A stretch of DNA of 64,000 nucleotides, from assembly GCF_016918075.2 (NCBI RefSeq), contig NZ_JAERPS020000004.1:1-64000 (forward strand), read 5' to 3'. Both the position numbers and the translations under genes were made by a program. Of the stretch, positions 30,173 to 39,982 are shown one piece after another. Every line of letters starts with the position of its first letter. Position 1 is the first letter of the stretch. Source of the stretch: Rheinheimera maricola. GTDB lineage: Bacteria > Pseudomonadota > Gammaproteobacteria > Enterobacterales > Alteromonadaceae. The notes under the pieces are model-generated. The model was not told where the DNA came from. It saw only the letters and a program-made list of their open reading frames with translations, and made no database searches.

Positions 30173-30525
30173 TGGAAACCTTATTCGCCTGTTGTATTGG
30201 TTTTCTATCTGCATGCGGCATCTTTTTAATGCTGCGTGGCCGCACATTCCCGGTAATGTTGGGGCTAACCATGTTGTCGTATGCAGTAAACCTGTTTATT
30301 TTCTCTTCTGGCCGTTTGACGCTTCGTGGCGCTGCCGTGCTGGGTAGTGCAGAGCACTACGCTGATCCGTTGCCGCAGGCTCTGGTGTTAACTGCCATTG
30401 TTATCGGCTTTGCTATGACCGCTTTTTTAGTCATCCTGGCCATACGGGCAAGAGCTGACTTAGGTAACGACCATGTGGATGGCAAGTTACCCAATGCTGC
30501 TGGTATGAAGAAGGAGAGTCGTTAA
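30172..30525 (+). CDS. mrpC: Mrp antiporter subunit C
   Basis: A 117-aa three-helix membrane protein related to NuoK. It shows the LMLRGRTFPVMLGLTMLSYAVNLFIF core and a DPLPQALVLTAIVIGFA segment typical of MrpC. It overlaps mrpA and mrpD by one base each (TAATG), so all three are translationally coupled. Confidence 0.93.
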   Translation: METLFACCIGFLSACGIFLMLRGRTFPVMLGLTMLSYAVNLFIFSSGRLTLRGAAVLGSAEHYADPLPQALVLTAIVIGFAMTAFLVILAIRARADLGNDHVDGKLPNAAGMKKESR

Positions 30526-32045
30526 TGTGGCACTTAATTACGGCGCCAATTGTGCTACCGATGCTTACTGCTCTAATTATTATGTTGCCGCCGGTACATT
30601 ACTCACCAATGCGCCGGCGCTGGGTAAGTATGATCTCCAGTGTGTTGCAACTGGTTTTGGTGCTGACACTGTTGTTTCAAGTGCAAGCCAATGGCATGGT
30701 GCATTATGCGATAGGTAATTGGCAGGCGCCATTTGGGATAATCCTGGTGGCTGATACCTTGTCAGTGGTCCTGGTTTGTTTAACATCGTTTTTAGCATTG
30801 GGCGCCATTTGTTATGGCAGTGCCGGTGAAGACGAAAAAGGCTCTTTTTTCCATCCGTTGTTCCAGTTTCAAATTATGGGTATTAACGGCGCCTTTTTGA
30901 CCGGCGATTTGTTTAACTTATTTGTGTTTTTTGAAGTTCTGCTAATCGCCTCATATGCGCTACTGATCCATGCCGGTGGTAAGAACAAAACTCGTGCCGC
31001 AGTGCACTATGTGGTGCTAAACCTAACCGGTTCGGCAATTTTCTTAATTTCGCTGGCCGTGTTATACGGTACCCTAGGTACGTTAAATATTGCCGATATG
31101 GCGCAAAAAGTTGCTGTTTTGCCAGCAGAAGATCTTATGCTGGTGAAGTCTGGTGGCCTGATGCTAATGATAGTGTTTGCATTAAAGGCGGCTATTTTAC
31201 CGCTGCAATTCTGGCTGCCGGCTACTTATTCGTCTGCTTCTGCACCCGTTGCAGCACTATTTGCAGTTATGACCAAAATAGGCGTTTATGCCTTGCTGCG
31301 GGTATACACCACCATCTTTGGTGCTCATGCTGGAGAGCTTAGTGACATTGCCGGTGATTGGCTGTTGCCAGCAGGTTTAGCGACAATAGCTTTAGGGGCT
31401 GTCGGGGTGATGGCCAGCCATGATTTTCGTAAGTTGGTGGCTAATTTGGTACTGGTGTCAGTGGGCACCCTGGTCAGCCTGGTTGCGCTACAGACCGAGT
31501 TGTCAGCAGCTGCGGCAGTTTATTATACCGTGCACTCTACCCTGGTTACGGCTGCATTATTTTTAATAGCTGATTTAATTGCCAATCAACGTGGTAAAGC
31601 AGGCGACAGGCTGGTTTCGGGTCGGCGTGTTACACAACCGGTATTGCTGGGGTTTATGTTTATGCTAGGCGCATTGACTGTAGCTGGCTTGCCGCCGTTT
31701 TCTGGTTTTGTTGGTAAACTAATGTTATTGCAGGCGGTGATTGAACCTGGCCAGCGCATAGTGATTTGGGGCTTGGTGCTACTTAGTAGCTTAATGGTGA
31801 TTATTGCCTTATCCCGAGCTGGCAGTACTTTGTTCTGGCGCATCAGTGGTAATGATTCAGACGGCGGTAAAGCCCACCCATTGCAGGTGTTTGCTGTTTG
31901 TTGGTTATTATTAGCCAGCCCTTTATTGGCGCTGTTTGCCGGACCGCTGACAGAGTTGTCGCAGCAAGCGGCCGCTCAGCTTTATGATACCAGTACCGCA
32001 GTGCACAGCATCCTTGGACAGCCACTTAAGGAAGTATCGCCATGA
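30525..32045 (+). CDS. mrpD: Mrp antiporter subunit D
   Basis: A 506-aa membrane protein of the NuoN/NuoM-like antiporter family with about fourteen helices. The conserved glutamate region FEVLLIASYALL and the lysine region AAILPLQFWLP fit a proton-translocating channel. It overlaps mrpE by 4 bp (ATGA). Confidence 0.94.
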   Translation: MWHLITAPIVLPMLTALIIMLPPVHYSPMRRRWVSMISSVLQLVLVLTLLFQVQANGMVHYAIGNWQAPFGIILVADTLSVVLVCLTSFLALGAICYGSAGEDEKGSFFHPLFQFQIMGINGAFLTGDLFNLFVFFEVLLIASYALLIHAGGKNKTRAAVHYVVLNLTGSAIFLISLAVLYGTLGTLNIADMAQKVAVLPAEDLMLVKSGGLMLMIVFALKAAILPLQFWLPATYSSASAPVAALFAVMTKIGVYALLRVYTTIFGAHAGELSDIAGDWLLPAGLATIALGAVGVMASHDFRKLVANLVLVSVGTLVSLVALQTELSAAAAVYYTVHSTLVTAALFLIADLIANQRGKAGDRLVSGRRVTQPVLLGFMFMLGALTVAGLPPFSGFVGKLMLLQAVIEPGQRIVIWGLVLLSSLMVIIALSRAGSTLFWRISGNDSDGGKAHPLQVFAVCWLLLASPLLALFAGPLTELSQQAAAQLYDTSTAVHSILGQPLKEVSP

Positions 32046-32578
32046 GATTTACGCCTAAGTTTCGCTGGTTGCCCACGCCCTATCGCAGCATGCTGCTATT
32101 TGTGGTTTGGCTGCTGTTGAATCAAAGCATTGAAGCTGTGCACTTGTTTTTTGGCGCGTTGCTGGCCGTGGTCATTCCGTTGTTAACGTTGCGGTTTCGT
32201 GATCCGCAGCCGTTAATCGAAAAGCCGCTGCTGGCGTTACGTTACATCTTACGCGTGTTTGCCGATATTGTTACCGCAAACGCTGAAGTTGCAGTATTGA
32301 TATTAGGGCCTAAACGACGCTTAAACCCTGCTTTTATCCGTGTACCGCTGGATCTGCAACATGAGTTGCCGATTACTATTTTGGCCAGTACGGTTTCAAT
32401 GACACCGGGCACCGTTAGCGCCGAAATTTACCCTAGTGCTGAGCTGATCCCGGCAGGACAGCCAATGCCACAGCGCTGGCTGTTAATCCATGTGCTTAAT
32501 ATGACTGATGAAGCGGAACTAATAGCGTCGATAAAGCAGCGCTATGAAGCACCACTGAAGGAGATATTTCAATGCTAG
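32042..32578 (+). CDS. mrpE: Mrp antiporter subunit E
   Basis: A 178-aa protein with two N-terminal helices and a soluble C-terminal part holding the family's ILASTVSMTPGT motif. It belongs to the Mrp complex and overlaps mrpF by 7 bp. Confidence 0.92.
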   Translation: MRFTPKFRWLPTPYRSMLLFVVWLLLNQSIEAVHLFFGALLAVVIPLLTLRFRDPQPLIEKPLLALRYILRVFADIVTANAEVAVLILGPKRRLNPAFIRVPLDLQHELPITILASTVSMTPGTVSAEIYPSAELIPAGQPMPQRWLLIHVLNMTDEAELIASIKQRYEAPLKEIFQC

Positions 32579-32841
32579 ATAAGGTGATTATGCTGGTGTT
32601 CGCTATGATTAGCATCGCATTGTTGCTGAATTTGTGGCGCTTGTTGCGTGGCCCAAGTTTACCCGATCGTATACTGGCGCTGGATACTATGTACATTAAC
32701 AGCATAGCGTTGATAATTTTGTATGGTTTGTTGATGGGATCTCCGCTGTATTTTGAAGCGGCGCTCCTCATTGCCATGCTGGGCTTTGTCAGCACCGTAG
32801 CCGTATGTAAATTTTTATTACGCGGCGACATCATTGAGTAG
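32572..32841 (+). CDS. mrpF: Mrp antiporter subunit F
   Basis: An 89-aa three-helix protein with the LWRLLRGPSLPDRILALD motif of MrpF/PhaF. It follows mrpE with a 7-bp overlap and precedes mrpG by 9 bp. Confidence 0.92.
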   Translation: MLDKVIMLVFAMISIALLLNLWRLLRGPSLPDRILALDTMYINSIALIILYGLLMGSPLYFEAALLIAMLGFVSTVAVCKFLLRGDIIE

Positions 32842-32850
32842 GAGAGGCTA

Positions 32851-33219
32851 ATGCAACATTGGATGGAATGGGCAGTAGCGTTTTTTCTGTTGCTGGGCGG
32901 TAGCTTTGTGCTGATTGGATCAATTGGTTTAACCAGGATGCCAGATTTCTTTATGCGGCTACATGGTCCAACGAAAGCGACAACATTAGGCATGGGCGGG
33001 ATTTTGTTAGGCTCTATTTTCTTTTTTAGCCTGACAGGAGAGGTTAGTGTTCATGAATTATTGATTACCATTTTCTTACTGATAACGGCGCCGATCAGCG
33101 CGCATATGTTAATTAAAACAGCGTTACATCATAAGTTAAAAGCGGTAAGCCGGACGCAGGGGTTGGATAATATTGAACCGGCACAAACTAAACAGCATGA
33201 CAGGAAGCCGTTACCCTAA
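32851..33219 (+). CDS. mrpG: Mrp antiporter subunit G
   Basis: A 122-aa three-helix protein with the GSIGLTRMPDFFMRLHGPTKATTLG motif region of MrpG. It is the last gene of the operon, 16 bp from the convergent ptsO stop. No clear terminator lies between the two. Confidence 0.92.
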   Translation: MQHWMEWAVAFFLLLGGSFVLIGSIGLTRMPDFFMRLHGPTKATTLGMGGILLGSIFFFSLTGEVSVHELLITIFLLITAPISAHMLIKTALHHKLKAVSRTQGLDNIEPAQTKQHDRKPLP

Positions 33220-33235
33220 GGTGTCAGGTAAGACG

Positions 33236-33514
33236 TCAGGTTTCATCGAAACCGTTGCTAATTAGGTCTACCACGGCGCTGAGTGCCTGCTCAGCGTCAT
33301 CACCTTCGGTGCACACCTGCAGCGTTTTACCTTTGCTGCTAGCCAGCATCAACAAGGCTAATACGCTACTGGCGTCAGCCGTTTTATCTTCCTGCACTAA
33401 TTCTATTTTGGCCGTAAACTGTTGGCAAAGTTGCGCCAACTTTGTTGCGGCCCTGGCGTGCAAACCCAGTTGATTAACGATAGTTACAGCTTCACTGCAC
33501 TTCATGTGATTCAA
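33236..33514 (-). CDS. ptsO: HPr-family phosphocarrier NPr of the nitrogen PTS
   Basis: A 92-aa HPr homologue that carries phosphate from EI-Ntr to EIIA-Ntr. The active histidine is His19 in GLHARAA (His16 if the second ATG at 33505 is used, which matches the E. coli protein). The usual Pro after Arg is Ala here. The start overlaps the rapZ stop by 4 bp. Last gene of the lpt-rpoN-ptsN run. Confidence 0.92.
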   Translation of the reverse strand: MNHMKCSEAVTIVNQLGLHARAATKLAQLCQQFTAKIELVQEDKTADASSVLALLMLASSKGKTLQVCTEGDDAEQALSAVVDLISNGFDET

Positions 33515-34371
33515 GCCTTATTATGATGGCGCACTAATTCCCGGTGTCGAACCTGCACATCATCCCTTAAGCTGCGATAGCTCTCAGCCAGACATTCTGC
33601 AATATACACCGACCGGTGCTGGCCACCGGTACAGCCAACCGCTATGGTTAGATAGCTTCGATTATTGCGCTCAAGTTGCGGTAACCAGGTACTAATAAAG
33701 CTGTTTATTTGCCAAATATATTTGGCCACGACAGGTTGCGATGCCAGGTAATCTTTTACCGGCTGCTCTAATCCGGTTAATGGTTTCAGATCGGGCTCCC
33801 AGTGTGGGTTGGGTAAAAAGCGGGCGTCAAATACAAAGTCGGCATCTTTCGGAATGCCATACTTAAAACCAAAGGACTCAAACAGAATGACCAGCCGACC
33901 GCTTTTCTGGCCGAGAATGCGTTCACGTAGCTGTTCCGCCAATTGGTGCACGTTTAGCTCTGTTGTGTCGATGTATAAATCAGCCCGGCTGGAAATGGGG
34001 TCGAGTAGCTGCTGCTCTTCCGATATAGCTTCATCCAGTGACATGGCTTGATGTGATAATGGATGTAAGCGTCGGGTTTCGCTAAAACGTTTAATTAAGC
34101 TGGTGTGGTCTGCATCTAAATACAAAATAGTTAGATCCAGTTTGCGCGGAAGATAAGACAGTATCTCTGTTAATTCATCGGGATCTTTCGGCAAATTACG
34201 CACATCAATGCTAACTGCAACGCGCTCATACTGCCCCATTACTGTGGTTGCCAGTGTTGGTAACAGGTTAACCGGGATATTGTCGACACAGTAGTAACCC
34301 AAGTCTTCCATCACCCTGAGCGCAACTGACTTTCCCGAGCCGGACCGCCCGCTGACCACCAGTAGTTTCAT
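33511..34371 (-). CDS. rapZ: RNase adapter RapZ
   Basis: A 286-aa RNA-binding nucleotide-binding protein. In E. coli it guides the small RNA GlmZ to RNase E and so controls glucosamine-6-phosphate synthase. The P-loop GRSGSGKS is at residues 7-14 and the C-terminal domain carries GCTGGQHRSVYIAE. Overlaps ptsN and ptsO by 4 bp each, as in the conserved rpoN cluster. The RNA-sponge circuit cannot be checked here. Confidence 0.95.
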   Translation of the reverse strand: MKLLVVSGRSGSGKSVALRVMEDLGYYCVDNIPVNLLPTLATTVMGQYERVAVSIDVRNLPKDPDELTEILSYLPRKLDLTILYLDADHTSLIKRFSETRRLHPLSHQAMSLDEAISEEQQLLDPISSRADLYIDTTELNVHQLAEQLRERILGQKSGRLVILFESFGFKYGIPKDADFVFDARFLPNPHWEPDLKPLTGLEQPVKDYLASQPVVAKYIWQINSFISTWLPQLERNNRSYLTIAVGCTGGQHRSVYIAECLAESYRSLRDDVQVRHRELVRHHNKA

Positions 34372-34841
34372 TTTACGGCATCCGCATTACTGTATTCAGT
34401 TAACAACTGATACAGCTGTTGATTTGTTTCGGCGTGGCGAATTTTCTTTGTTAATTCTTTCTGGCTTAGCAACTTGGCAATACCTGCCAGGGTGCTTAAA
34501 TGGGCTTGGCATTGGTCTTCGGGGATCATAATAGCGCAGAATATATCGACCGGCTGATTGTCTATGGCATCAAAAGGGATGCTTTCTTTGCTAACGACGA
34601 ACACCAGTATTGGTGAAGTGACACTTTTAAGTTTGCCGTGAGGGATTGCGATACCACCGCCAATACCGGTGGAACCCAACTTCTCCCGCGTCATTAATGC
34701 CTCAAGAATACTGTATTCGGCAATATCGGGCAGCTGTTGATGTGCCAATTCGGCAATATATTCCAGGATGCGTTTTTTACTATTAAAAAGAACTGCACTT
34801 TTAGTGCAGTTCTCGGCAAGCATTGAAGTTAGGTTCATCAT
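34368..34841 (-). CDS. ptsN: PTS EIIA-Ntr
   Basis: A 157-aa regulatory phosphoprotein of the nitrogen PTS, with active-site His68 in GGGIAIPHGKL. In relatives its phosphorylation state controls potassium transport and envelope stress responses. It starts at the first of two adjacent ATGs, 6 bp after the hpf stop. Confidence 0.94.
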   Translation of the reverse strand: MMNLTSMLAENCTKSAVLFNSKKRILEYIAELAHQQLPDIAEYSILEALMTREKLGSTGIGGGIAIPHGKLKSVTSPILVFVVSKESIPFDAIDNQPVDIFCAIMIPEDQCQAHLSTLAGIAKLLSQKELTKKIRHAETNQQLYQLLTEYSNADAVK

Positions 34842-34847
34842 AATTAC

Positions 34848-35141
34848 TTAGTGTCGGGCTATTTTCTCTTTGTGCTTAATCACCTGCCGATCAAGCTTGT
34901 CGATTAACTGGTCAATAGCCGCATACATATTTTCATCTTCAGACAGGGCAAATACTTCGCCACCATTGAGATGTAGCTTGGCTTCAGCAATCTGCTTTAA
35001 TTTTTCCACGTTTAAGATCACATGTACATTGTTTATATGATCAAAATGGCGTTCCAGTTTAGCAAACTTGCTGTCTACGTATTCTTTTAAGGCAGTTGTA
35101 ATTTCAACATGGCGACCAGTTAGATTGATTTGCATAGACAT
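34848..35141 (-). CDS. hpf: Ribosome hibernation promoting factor
   Basis: A 97-aa short-form HPF/YfiA protein that binds the 30S decoding centre and promotes 100S dimers in stationary phase. The beta-alpha-beta fold motifs INLTGRHVEIT and EDENMYAAIDQLIDKLDRQ are complete, with a short basic tail (KEKIARH). Located between rpoN and ptsN as in other gammaproteobacteria. Confidence 0.94.
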   Translation of the reverse strand: MSMQINLTGRHVEITTALKEYVDSKFAKLERHFDHINNVHVILNVEKLKQIAEAKLHLNGGEVFALSEDENMYAAIDQLIDKLDRQVIKHKEKIARH

Positions 35142-35160
35142 ATTCCTTCTTTTGGCTTAC

Positions 35161-36645
35161 TTACATCAAGGTCTTGCGTTGATTTGACGGCGGAATAAAC
35201 AACGATTCACGGTACTTGGCAATGGTGCGCCGTGCTACGTTTATCCCTTGTTCAAGTAAAATGTCGGCCATCTTGCTATCACTCAGCGGTTTGGCCGGAT
35301 TTTCCGCCGCCACTAATTTTTTAATAAAGGCACGAATAGCAGTGGAAGAACATTCACCACCGCTCTCTGTACTAACATGACTTGAGAAGAAAAACTTAAG
35401 TTCAAAAATACCTCGTGGTGTATGCATATACTTTTGGGTTGTTACGCGGGAAATGGTCGATTCATGCATGCCAACCATCTCAGCAACGTCGTTTAGCACC
35501 ATGGGTTTCATGGCTTCTTCACCGTGTTCAAAAAACGCTTGCTGCTGCTGTACAATGCAGTTGGCGACTTTGAGTAAAGTTTCGTTCCGACTCTCCAGGC
35601 TCTTTAAAAACCATTTAGCTTCTTGTAAATGAGAGCGAATAAATTGTGTATCTGAGCTGCTTTTGGCTGTTTTAGACATAGCCGCATACTGCTGATTTAT
35701 TCTGATTTTTGGCATTGCATCTGGGTTAAGCTCGACCTGCCAACGCCCTTTCACTTTCATCACACTGACATCCGGTATTACGTATTGTTGCTCAGTACGA
35801 ATAACATCAGCGCCTGGTCTTGGATTGAGGCTGTGTATTAACTGCATGACCTCTTTTAACTCATCCTCTTTGAGTTTAGTCACACGCATCAAAGAACGAA
35901 AGTCCCGATTGGCTAAAAATTCAGTATGATCGCGAATAAGTTTTTGTGCTTCGCTTAAATAAGGTGTGGCAGGGTCAAATTGTCTTAATTGGACCAGTAA
36001 GCATTCCTGCACTGAGCGCGCAGCAACGCCAACAGGATCAAATAATTGAATGCGCTTAATGACTGCTTCGACTTCATCGGCTTCGACATCGTCCATGCCA
36101 AGCGACTCTAAAATTTCATTGCAGCTAATTGTCAGTAGGCCATTGTCGTCTATCGCTTCAATGATAATTTCAGCGATGGTGCGGTCGGTATCGGAAAGGG
36201 GGGTGAGTTGCATTTGCCAGCGTAAATAGTCTTGCAGTGTCTCGCTGGTTTCGCCTTGATAAACATAATCTTCATCAGCACTGTTGCCTGCACTGACCGG
36301 TGCCGCACTAACTAAGTCATCCCAGTTGTTGTCTAATGGCAAGTCTTCCTGGATATTCTGTTCGGACATTGCCTCGCTGGTATCTGGCTCAGAAGCTTCA
36401 TACTGTTCATCCGCACTGTAATTGTCATTGTCATCCGGATCATCGGCTTTGTCAGTTTGAGGGATAGCTTCCTGCTGAGTGTTGTCAAAGTCCTCCTCGG
36501 CTTCCAATAACGGGTTGGCGTCCAGTGCCTCCTGAATTTCTTGTTGCAATTCAATCGTCGACAACTGTAACAGGCGTATAGCCTGCTGCAACTGCGGCGT
36601 CATGGTTAGCTGCTGTCCTAAGCGAAGTTGCAAAGAGGGTTTCAT
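35161..36645 (-). CDS. rpoN: RNA polymerase sigma-54 factor
   Basis: A 494-aa sigma factor for promoters that need enhancer-binding activators. Region I is glutamine-rich ([19 protein letters not shown], about 8-27); an acidic region II spans about 45-110; the core-binding region follows; the HTH is near 380-400 ([10 protein letters not shown]); the RpoN box [10 protein letters not shown] is at 471-480 and contacts the -24 element. Located 48 bp after lptB. Confidence 0.96.
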   Translation of the reverse strand: MKPSLQLRLGQQLTMTPQLQQAIRLLQLSTIELQQEIQEALDANPLLEAEEDFDNTQQEAIPQTDKADDPDDNDNYSADEQYEASEPDTSEAMSEQNIQEDLPLDNNWDDLVSAAPVSAGNSADEDYVYQGETSETLQDYLRWQMQLTPLSDTDRTIAEIIIEAIDDNGLLTISCNEILESLGMDDVEADEVEAVIKRIQLFDPVGVAARSVQECLLVQLRQFDPATPYLSEAQKLIRDHTEFLANRDFRSLMRVTKLKEDELKEVMQLIHSLNPRPGADVIRTEQQYVIPDVSVMKVKGRWQVELNPDAMPKIRINQQYAAMSKTAKSSSDTQFIRSHLQEAKWFLKSLESRNETLLKVANCIVQQQQAFFEHGEEAMKPMVLNDVAEMVGMHESTISRVTTQKYMHTPRGIFELKFFFSSHVSTESGGECSSTAIRAFIKKLVAAENPAKPLSDSKMADILLEQGINVARRTIAKYRESLFIPPSNQRKTLM

Positions 36646-36693
36646 TTACGTCTACCGTTCTCCTGAATGCTGCACTGTCATTGTTTTTGCTAA

Positions 36694-37416
36694 CTATAGC
36701 CTGAATTGCTCACCCAGGTATACATCGCGAACCTTCTGATCAGCCAAAACCTGTTGTGGAGGGCCAGAAGCGATTAGCTCGCCATGGCTGACGATATACG
36801 CAATTTCACAAACATCGAGTGTTTCACGTACGTTATGATCCGTGATCAACACACCAATACCGCGCTGACATAAATGCTGGATAATTTTTTTAATATCCAA
36901 TACCGATATCGGATCGACACCAGCAAAAGGTTCATCCAGCAGAATAAAGGCTGGGTTCGCAGCCAAGGCGCGGGCAATTTCTACCCGGCGGCGCTCGCCA
37001 CCAGACAAACTCATGCCAAGGCTATGTTTAATATGCCCTATATGAAACTCTTCCAGCAGTTCATCGGCGATTTCTTCTCGCTTGCTTCTGCTTAATTCTT
37101 TGCGGGTTTGTAAGATTGCCAGCAAATTTTCATATACTGTCAGTTTGCGAAATATCGAGCTTTCCTGTGGCAAGTAGCTGATACCCTGGCGCGCACGCGC
37201 ATGTATGGGGTCGAAGGTGATGTCCTGGTCTCCTAAGGTGATCTGACCTTTGTCTGAAGGCACCAAGCCTACGATCATATAAAATGTCGTGGTTTTGCCA
37301 GCACCATTTGGTCCAAGTAGGCCCACTATCTGTCCTGCACTTACCTCAAGGCTGACATCCTTTACTACCTGCCTGCCTTTGTAACTTTTTGCCAGATGAG
37401 ACGCAACTAACTTCAT
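36694..37416 (-). CDS. lptB: LPS export ABC transporter ATP-binding protein
   Basis: A 240-aa ATPase that powers LPS extraction by LptFG. Walker [10 protein letters not shown] near 35-43, signature [15 protein letters not shown] near 137 and Walker [13 protein letters not shown] near 157. The start overlaps the lptA stop by 4 bp. Confidence 0.96.
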   Translation of the reverse strand: MKLVASHLAKSYKGRQVVKDVSLEVSAGQIVGLLGPNGAGKTTTFYMIVGLVPSDKGQITLGDQDITFDPIHARARQGISYLPQESSIFRKLTVYENLLAILQTRKELSRSKREEIADELLEEFHIGHIKHSLGMSLSGGERRRVEIARALAANPAFILLDEPFAGVDPISVLDIKKIIQHLCQRGIGVLITDHNVRETLDVCEIAYIVSHGELIASGPPQQVLADQKVRDVYLGEQFRL

Positions 37417-37904
37417 GGGTTACTTTTTTCCTCAGGCATAATGATGGTTGTCACACGTTTTGACTCATCACTTTCTGCACTAATATCTTGTTTTTCAAGG
37501 TTATACTTGATGACTGATGCTTTTACTACGCTGTCGCTTTTGCTTAGTTCGGCATCGCCAGTGAGTGTGAGTGTGCGGCTTGATGGTTCATAGCGCATTT
37601 CATTGGCTTGGGCGGTTACCGGCTTACCATCAGCCATGAGTTGGGAGTAAGTCACGGGTTTGCCCGAGGCAATATATACTTCGTTACCTTTTCCTGCCGT
37701 TGCATTAATTTCCAATTGATCTGCTTTCAACTGAATTGAACCCTGAGTGACGACAACATTATTTTTATAGGTCAGAATGTTTTCTTCGACCGAAACCAAG
37801 TTATCCGCGTCTATTTGAATTTGCTGAGAATAGTCTGGCTTTTCTGCTTTTGCAGCCAAACTGAGCAGTAACAATGTTATTATGGAGCCAAGTTTAACCT
37901 TCAT
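37413..37904 (-). CDS. lptA: LPS transport periplasmic protein LptA
   Basis: A 163-aa periplasmic bridge protein that carries LPS between inner and outer membranes. Signal peptide about 1-20 ([10 protein letters not shown]), then an OstA-type beta-jellyroll ([17 protein letters not shown]). The C-terminal tail is slightly extended. The start overlaps lptC by 11 bp. Confidence 0.93.
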   Translation of the reverse strand: MKVKLGSIITLLLLSLAAKAEKPDYSQQIQIDADNLVSVEENILTYKNNVVVTQGSIQLKADQLEINATAGKGNEVYIASGKPVTYSQLMADGKPVTAQANEMRYEPSSRTLTLTGDAELSKSDSVVKASVIKYNLEKQDISAESDESKRVTTIIMPEEKSNP

Positions 37905-38448
37905 TACGATATACCGTTTTATTGTGTTGTATTAATTGCAGAGTTTTTTCGGTTAAATCTGCCCGCAGACCTATCCCCTCGATAAAAAAGCCATCACCTT
38001 GAATATAGACGGGCTGGTTGTTTTGCAAGCGGTTATCCGGGAACAGCATTTCCAATGTACTGGTTTCAATGCGCCTGACCAACTCGCTTTGTAGCAAGCT
38101 TTCAATGACCACATCTTGCTCCAGGATAACTCTGTCTTGTGGAAACCAAATAGCGCTGCGGCTACTGGCTTGCCAACTGGGCTTATGTTCGGCGTTAAAC
38201 AGGGTATACACCGGTTGATCAAATTGAGTAAATCCGAGCTGCTCAAAGTGCTCGAGCTGGGCTGCGGCTACACTGTCTGCCCGATAACCTTCTGCATTGA
38301 ATAAGGTGCGGGTTACGTCTGTAGCCACATAGTCCGGCATGAGCTCCTGATCGGTACGAAGCATGCTATTGCTATCATCCGGCTCAAACCATAGGTAGGC
38401 GGCAATGCTAGTTAGTATCAATACCAGCATAGGCAGAACTTTTCTCAT
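37894..38448 (-). CDS. lptC: LPS export protein LptC
   Basis: A 184-aa bitopic inner-membrane protein that passes LPS from LptBFG to LptA. One N-terminal helix (about 5-21, VLPMLVLILTSIAAYLWF) is followed by a periplasmic OstA-like domain (TLFNAEHKPSWQASSR, VYIQGDG). It overlaps kdsC by 4 bp. Assignment rests on length, topology and position. Confidence 0.92.
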   Translation of the reverse strand: MRKVLPMLVLILTSIAAYLWFEPDDSNSMLRTDQELMPDYVATDVTRTLFNAEGYRADSVAAAQLEHFEQLGFTQFDQPVYTLFNAEHKPSWQASSRSAIWFPQDRVILEQDVVIESLLQSELVRRIETSTLEMLFPDNRLQNNQPVYIQGDGFFIEGIGLRADLTEKTLQLIQHNKTVYRNEG

Positions 38449-38999
38449 GAGCTACTTCCGTCAAAGGAGCCAAATGCGCCTTGGCTTATCAAAATCAAAT
38501 CACACAACTCCCGCACTGCACCGAAGCCACCAGGTAAGCTGGTACAAAGCGCTGCATAGCGGCGTAAATAGGGATGTGCATCTTTAACTGCGACAGACAA
38601 ACCGCAGTGTTGCATAACCGCCCAATCTGGCAAGTCATCACCCATATAGGCAATTTGACTCGGGGTAAGTTGCAGCTTTTGTTGTAATTCGCCGAATGCG
38701 GCCAATTTATTTTCTTGTCCCTGATAAATGTAGGGGATGGTCAGTGATTGCATGCGTTGCTGCACTATAGCAGAGGTGCGGCCAGTAATAACCGCAACTT
38801 CAACGCCGGCTTGTCGTAAAGCCTTTACGCCGTATCCATCACGGGTATGGAAAGCTTTCAGTTCTTCAGAGTTATTACCCAGATAAATACGGCCATCAGA
38901 AAATACACCATCAACATCAAATATCACTAGTTTGATATTCGCTGCTGCGGAGAGTACGTCGTCGCTAACGGATTGATATAAATCGGTAAATAATGTCAT
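38445..38999 (-). CDS. kdsC: KDO-8-phosphate phosphatase
   Basis: A 184-aa HAD-family phosphatase that releases phosphate from KDO-8-phosphate during LPS inner-core synthesis. HAD motif I DVDGVFSDG is at about 28-36, motif II is VAVITGRTS and motif III GDDLPD. A C1-type HAD without cap, as in other KdsC proteins. One base separates it from kdsD. Confidence 0.94.
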   Translation of the reverse strand: MTLFTDLYQSVSDDVLSAAANIKLVIFDVDGVFSDGRIYLGNNSEELKAFHTRDGYGVKALRQAGVEVAVITGRTSAIVQQRMQSLTIPYIYQGQENKLAAFGELQQKLQLTPSQIAYMGDDLPDWAVMQHCGLSVAVKDAHPYLRRYAALCTSLPGGFGAVRELCDLILISQGAFGSFDGSSS

Positions 39000-39000
39000 A

Positions 39001-39972
39001 TTACATTACTCCGGCCCGTAGCAGGTCGTGCATATTCATTGCACCAACCGGGACATTTTGCTCATCCAGCACAATAAGACCGTTTATTTTTTTGCTTTGC
39101 ATAATTTGTAATGCTTCGGCAGCCAGCATTTTTGCATGTGCTGTAGTGCAGCTCCGAATCATGACGTCTGCAATGCGATTGGTATGGATATCGTAGCGCT
39201 GATCAAGGATACGACGCAGATCGCCATCGGTGAAAATGCCGGCCATTTTGCCATTGTCATCGACGACAGCGGTCATACCCAAGCCTTTATTTGATATTTC
39301 TAATAGTGCGTCTTTTATACTGGCGTTTTGAGGTACTTTGGGTACCTGCGCGCCGGTGTGCATAATATCTTCCAGACGCAACAAAAGCTTACGGCCGAGG
39401 CTGCCGCCAGGATGAGATAAGGCAAAGTCATCGGCTGAAAAACCTCTGGCATCAAGCAGTGCTACAGCAAGTGCATCACCCATAGCTAGTGTAGCCGTGG
39501 TACTTGCGGTAGGTGCAAGTCCCAATGGGCAAGCTTCTTGTTCTACTTTAACGCATAAATGAGCGTCAGCAAGCTTTGCAAGTGTAGACTGCGGGTTGCC
39601 TGTCATGGCGATCAGCTTTATTCCCAGGCGTTTTACCACCGGAATAATGGTTAGCACTTCAGCCGTTTCACCCGAGTTGGAAATAGCAATTAACACATCG
39701 TCTTTAGACAACATACCTAAATCACCATGACTGGCTTCGCCGGGGTGAACAAAGAACGCCGGTGTGCCGGTTGACGCAAGTGTGGCGGCAATTTTGCTAC
39801 CGATATGACCAGACTTACCCATACCCGACACTATCGTTTTACCCTTGCTGTCAAACATTAACTGACAGGCTAAATTGAAATCGGTATCAAGGTATTGTTG
39901 CAGCTGGGCCACAGCAGAGGCCTCTATCCGTAGCACTTCGGCCGCTCTGATTCGAAAGTCTATAGTCGTCAT
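39001..39972 (-). CDS. kdsD: Arabinose-5-phosphate isomerase
   Basis: A 323-aa enzyme that converts ribulose-5-phosphate to arabinose-5-phosphate, the first KDO-specific step. An N-terminal SIS domain (GMGKSGHIG, ISNSGETAEVL) is followed by two CBS domains (about 205-320). I start at ATG 39972, after an AAGGA ribosome site and near the length of E. coli KdsD (328); a frame back to 40029 would overlap yrbG. Confidence 0.95.
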   Translation of the reverse strand: MTTIDFRIRAAEVLRIEASAVAQLQQYLDTDFNLACQLMFDSKGKTIVSGMGKSGHIGSKIAATLASTGTPAFFVHPGEASHGDLGMLSKDDVLIAISNSGETAEVLTIIPVVKRLGIKLIAMTGNPQSTLAKLADAHLCVKVEQEACPLGLAPTASTTATLAMGDALAVALLDARGFSADDFALSHPGGSLGRKLLLRLEDIMHTGAQVPKVPQNASIKDALLEISNKGLGMTAVVDDNGKMAGIFTDGDLRRILDQRYDIHTNRIADVMIRSCTTAHAKMLAAEALQIMQSKKINGLIVLDEQNVPVGAMNMHDLLRAGVM

Positions 39973-39982
39973 CGCAATTCCT

